Assembly (NCBI GenBank): GCA_000151295.1 | Contig: GG745340.1 | Span: 391,245 to 455,244, forward strand | Direction: 5' to 3' | Source of the DNA: Allomyces macrogynus ATCC 38327 | Taxonomy: Eukaryota; Blastocladiomycota; Blastocladiomycetes; Blastocladiales; Blastocladiaceae | Length of the DNA stretch: 64,000 nt | Position numbers and translations under genes: made by a program | The notes under the pieces: model-generated | The model's input: only the letters and a program-made list of their open reading frames with translations | What the model was told of the DNA's origin: nothing | The model's database searches: none | In this document: piece by piece, positions 63,726 through 64,000 of the stretch | Layout: the number at the start of each line of letters is the position of its first letter | Position numbering within the stretch: position 1 is the stretch's first letter

Positions 63726-64000
63726 CGGCCATACGACCTCCTCGCCACCGTTAGGGAAATCGTCATCATCACTGGCGGCGGACGTGTCCCAGTTGTTTCG
63801 CGAGCCACTGTGGAAGTCCCCGGCTTAGATGTGAGAAGTGTATTTGCATTGCCGTTTGGGAGAGTGCTCAGCAATGGACTATGCGGCTTATCAGGTGACA
63901 AGAGGCTCTCGATTTTAGCACAAATTTGTGCAATGGGGTCTTGAACATTGTGCGAGAGGCGGCATGTCCAGTGCGGCGCACTACCTATGGACGGCAGAGC
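63726..64000. other. Window end, no gene seen
   Basis: No recognisable coding or RNA feature; short frames only. Confidence 0.3.

Overview
The window is nuclear DNA of a GC-rich eukaryote. Genes are spliced with short GT-AG introns (about 40-85 nt, several with a CTAAC-like branch site), lie close together on both strands, and show no operon structure. The gene set fits a zoosporic (flagellated) early-diverging fungus. There are fungal-type genes (LCL2, SIP5, ARO3/4-type DAHP synthase, HUT1, QCR6, a DUF4246 family) together with axoneme genes (RSPH10B and a GPGxY-repeat protein) and an OCRL-type phosphatase that yeasts lack. A blastocladiomycete such as Allomyces is my best guess; this is inference, not a database match.

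Layout. 1-11 kb: a protein kinase cut by the window edge, an LCL2-like ER protein beside a decayed copy of itself, a degenerate tRNA isopentenyltransferase, an OCRL/INPP5B-like phosphatase with an in-frame TAG, the splicing factor YJU2B/Saf4, and a proline-rich protein with a possible PP1-docking motif. 11.4-15.1 kb: a CpG-depleted block of decayed repeats. 15-31.8 kb: two ciliary genes in tandem, CNOT11, HUT1, tRNA-Arg(CCG), a second CpG-depleted block (25.8-28.1 kb) ending in a possible LTR, and a divergent pair of spliceosome genes (CCDC174 and PRCC). 32-41.5 kb: DAHP synthase, SIP5-like RING protein, F-box protein, class III old yellow enzyme, Rab escort protein. 41.8-52 kb: a broken MSH5, then a cluster of LRR/F-box and DUF4246 genes, each with one intact copy and fragments. 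52-64 kb: BCD1, a damaged AFG2B/SPATA5L1 AAA ATPase, QCR6, an unknown low-complexity protein, acyl-CoA oxidase with a PTS1 signal, and a frameshifted DUF4246 copy.

Themes. RNA processing recurs (YJU2B, CCDC174, PRCC, CNOT11, BCD1, tRNA genes), but the genes are not arranged as a pathway. The strongest unusual signal is mosaic decay. Intact genes alternate with relics of paralogues, and several single-copy-looking genes (MSH5, OCRL, AFG2B, isopentenyltransferase) carry lesions in or near key motifs. All five in-frame stops seen in MSH5 and OCRL are TAG. Two blocks are almost free of CpG while the rest is CpG-rich, as expected of methylated, deaminated repeats. A duplicated (polyploid) genome losing redundant copies would explain the relics; local assembly errors could explain some single-base lesions. 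I found no CRISPR array, bacterial operon or phage, and no clearly new multi-gene system.
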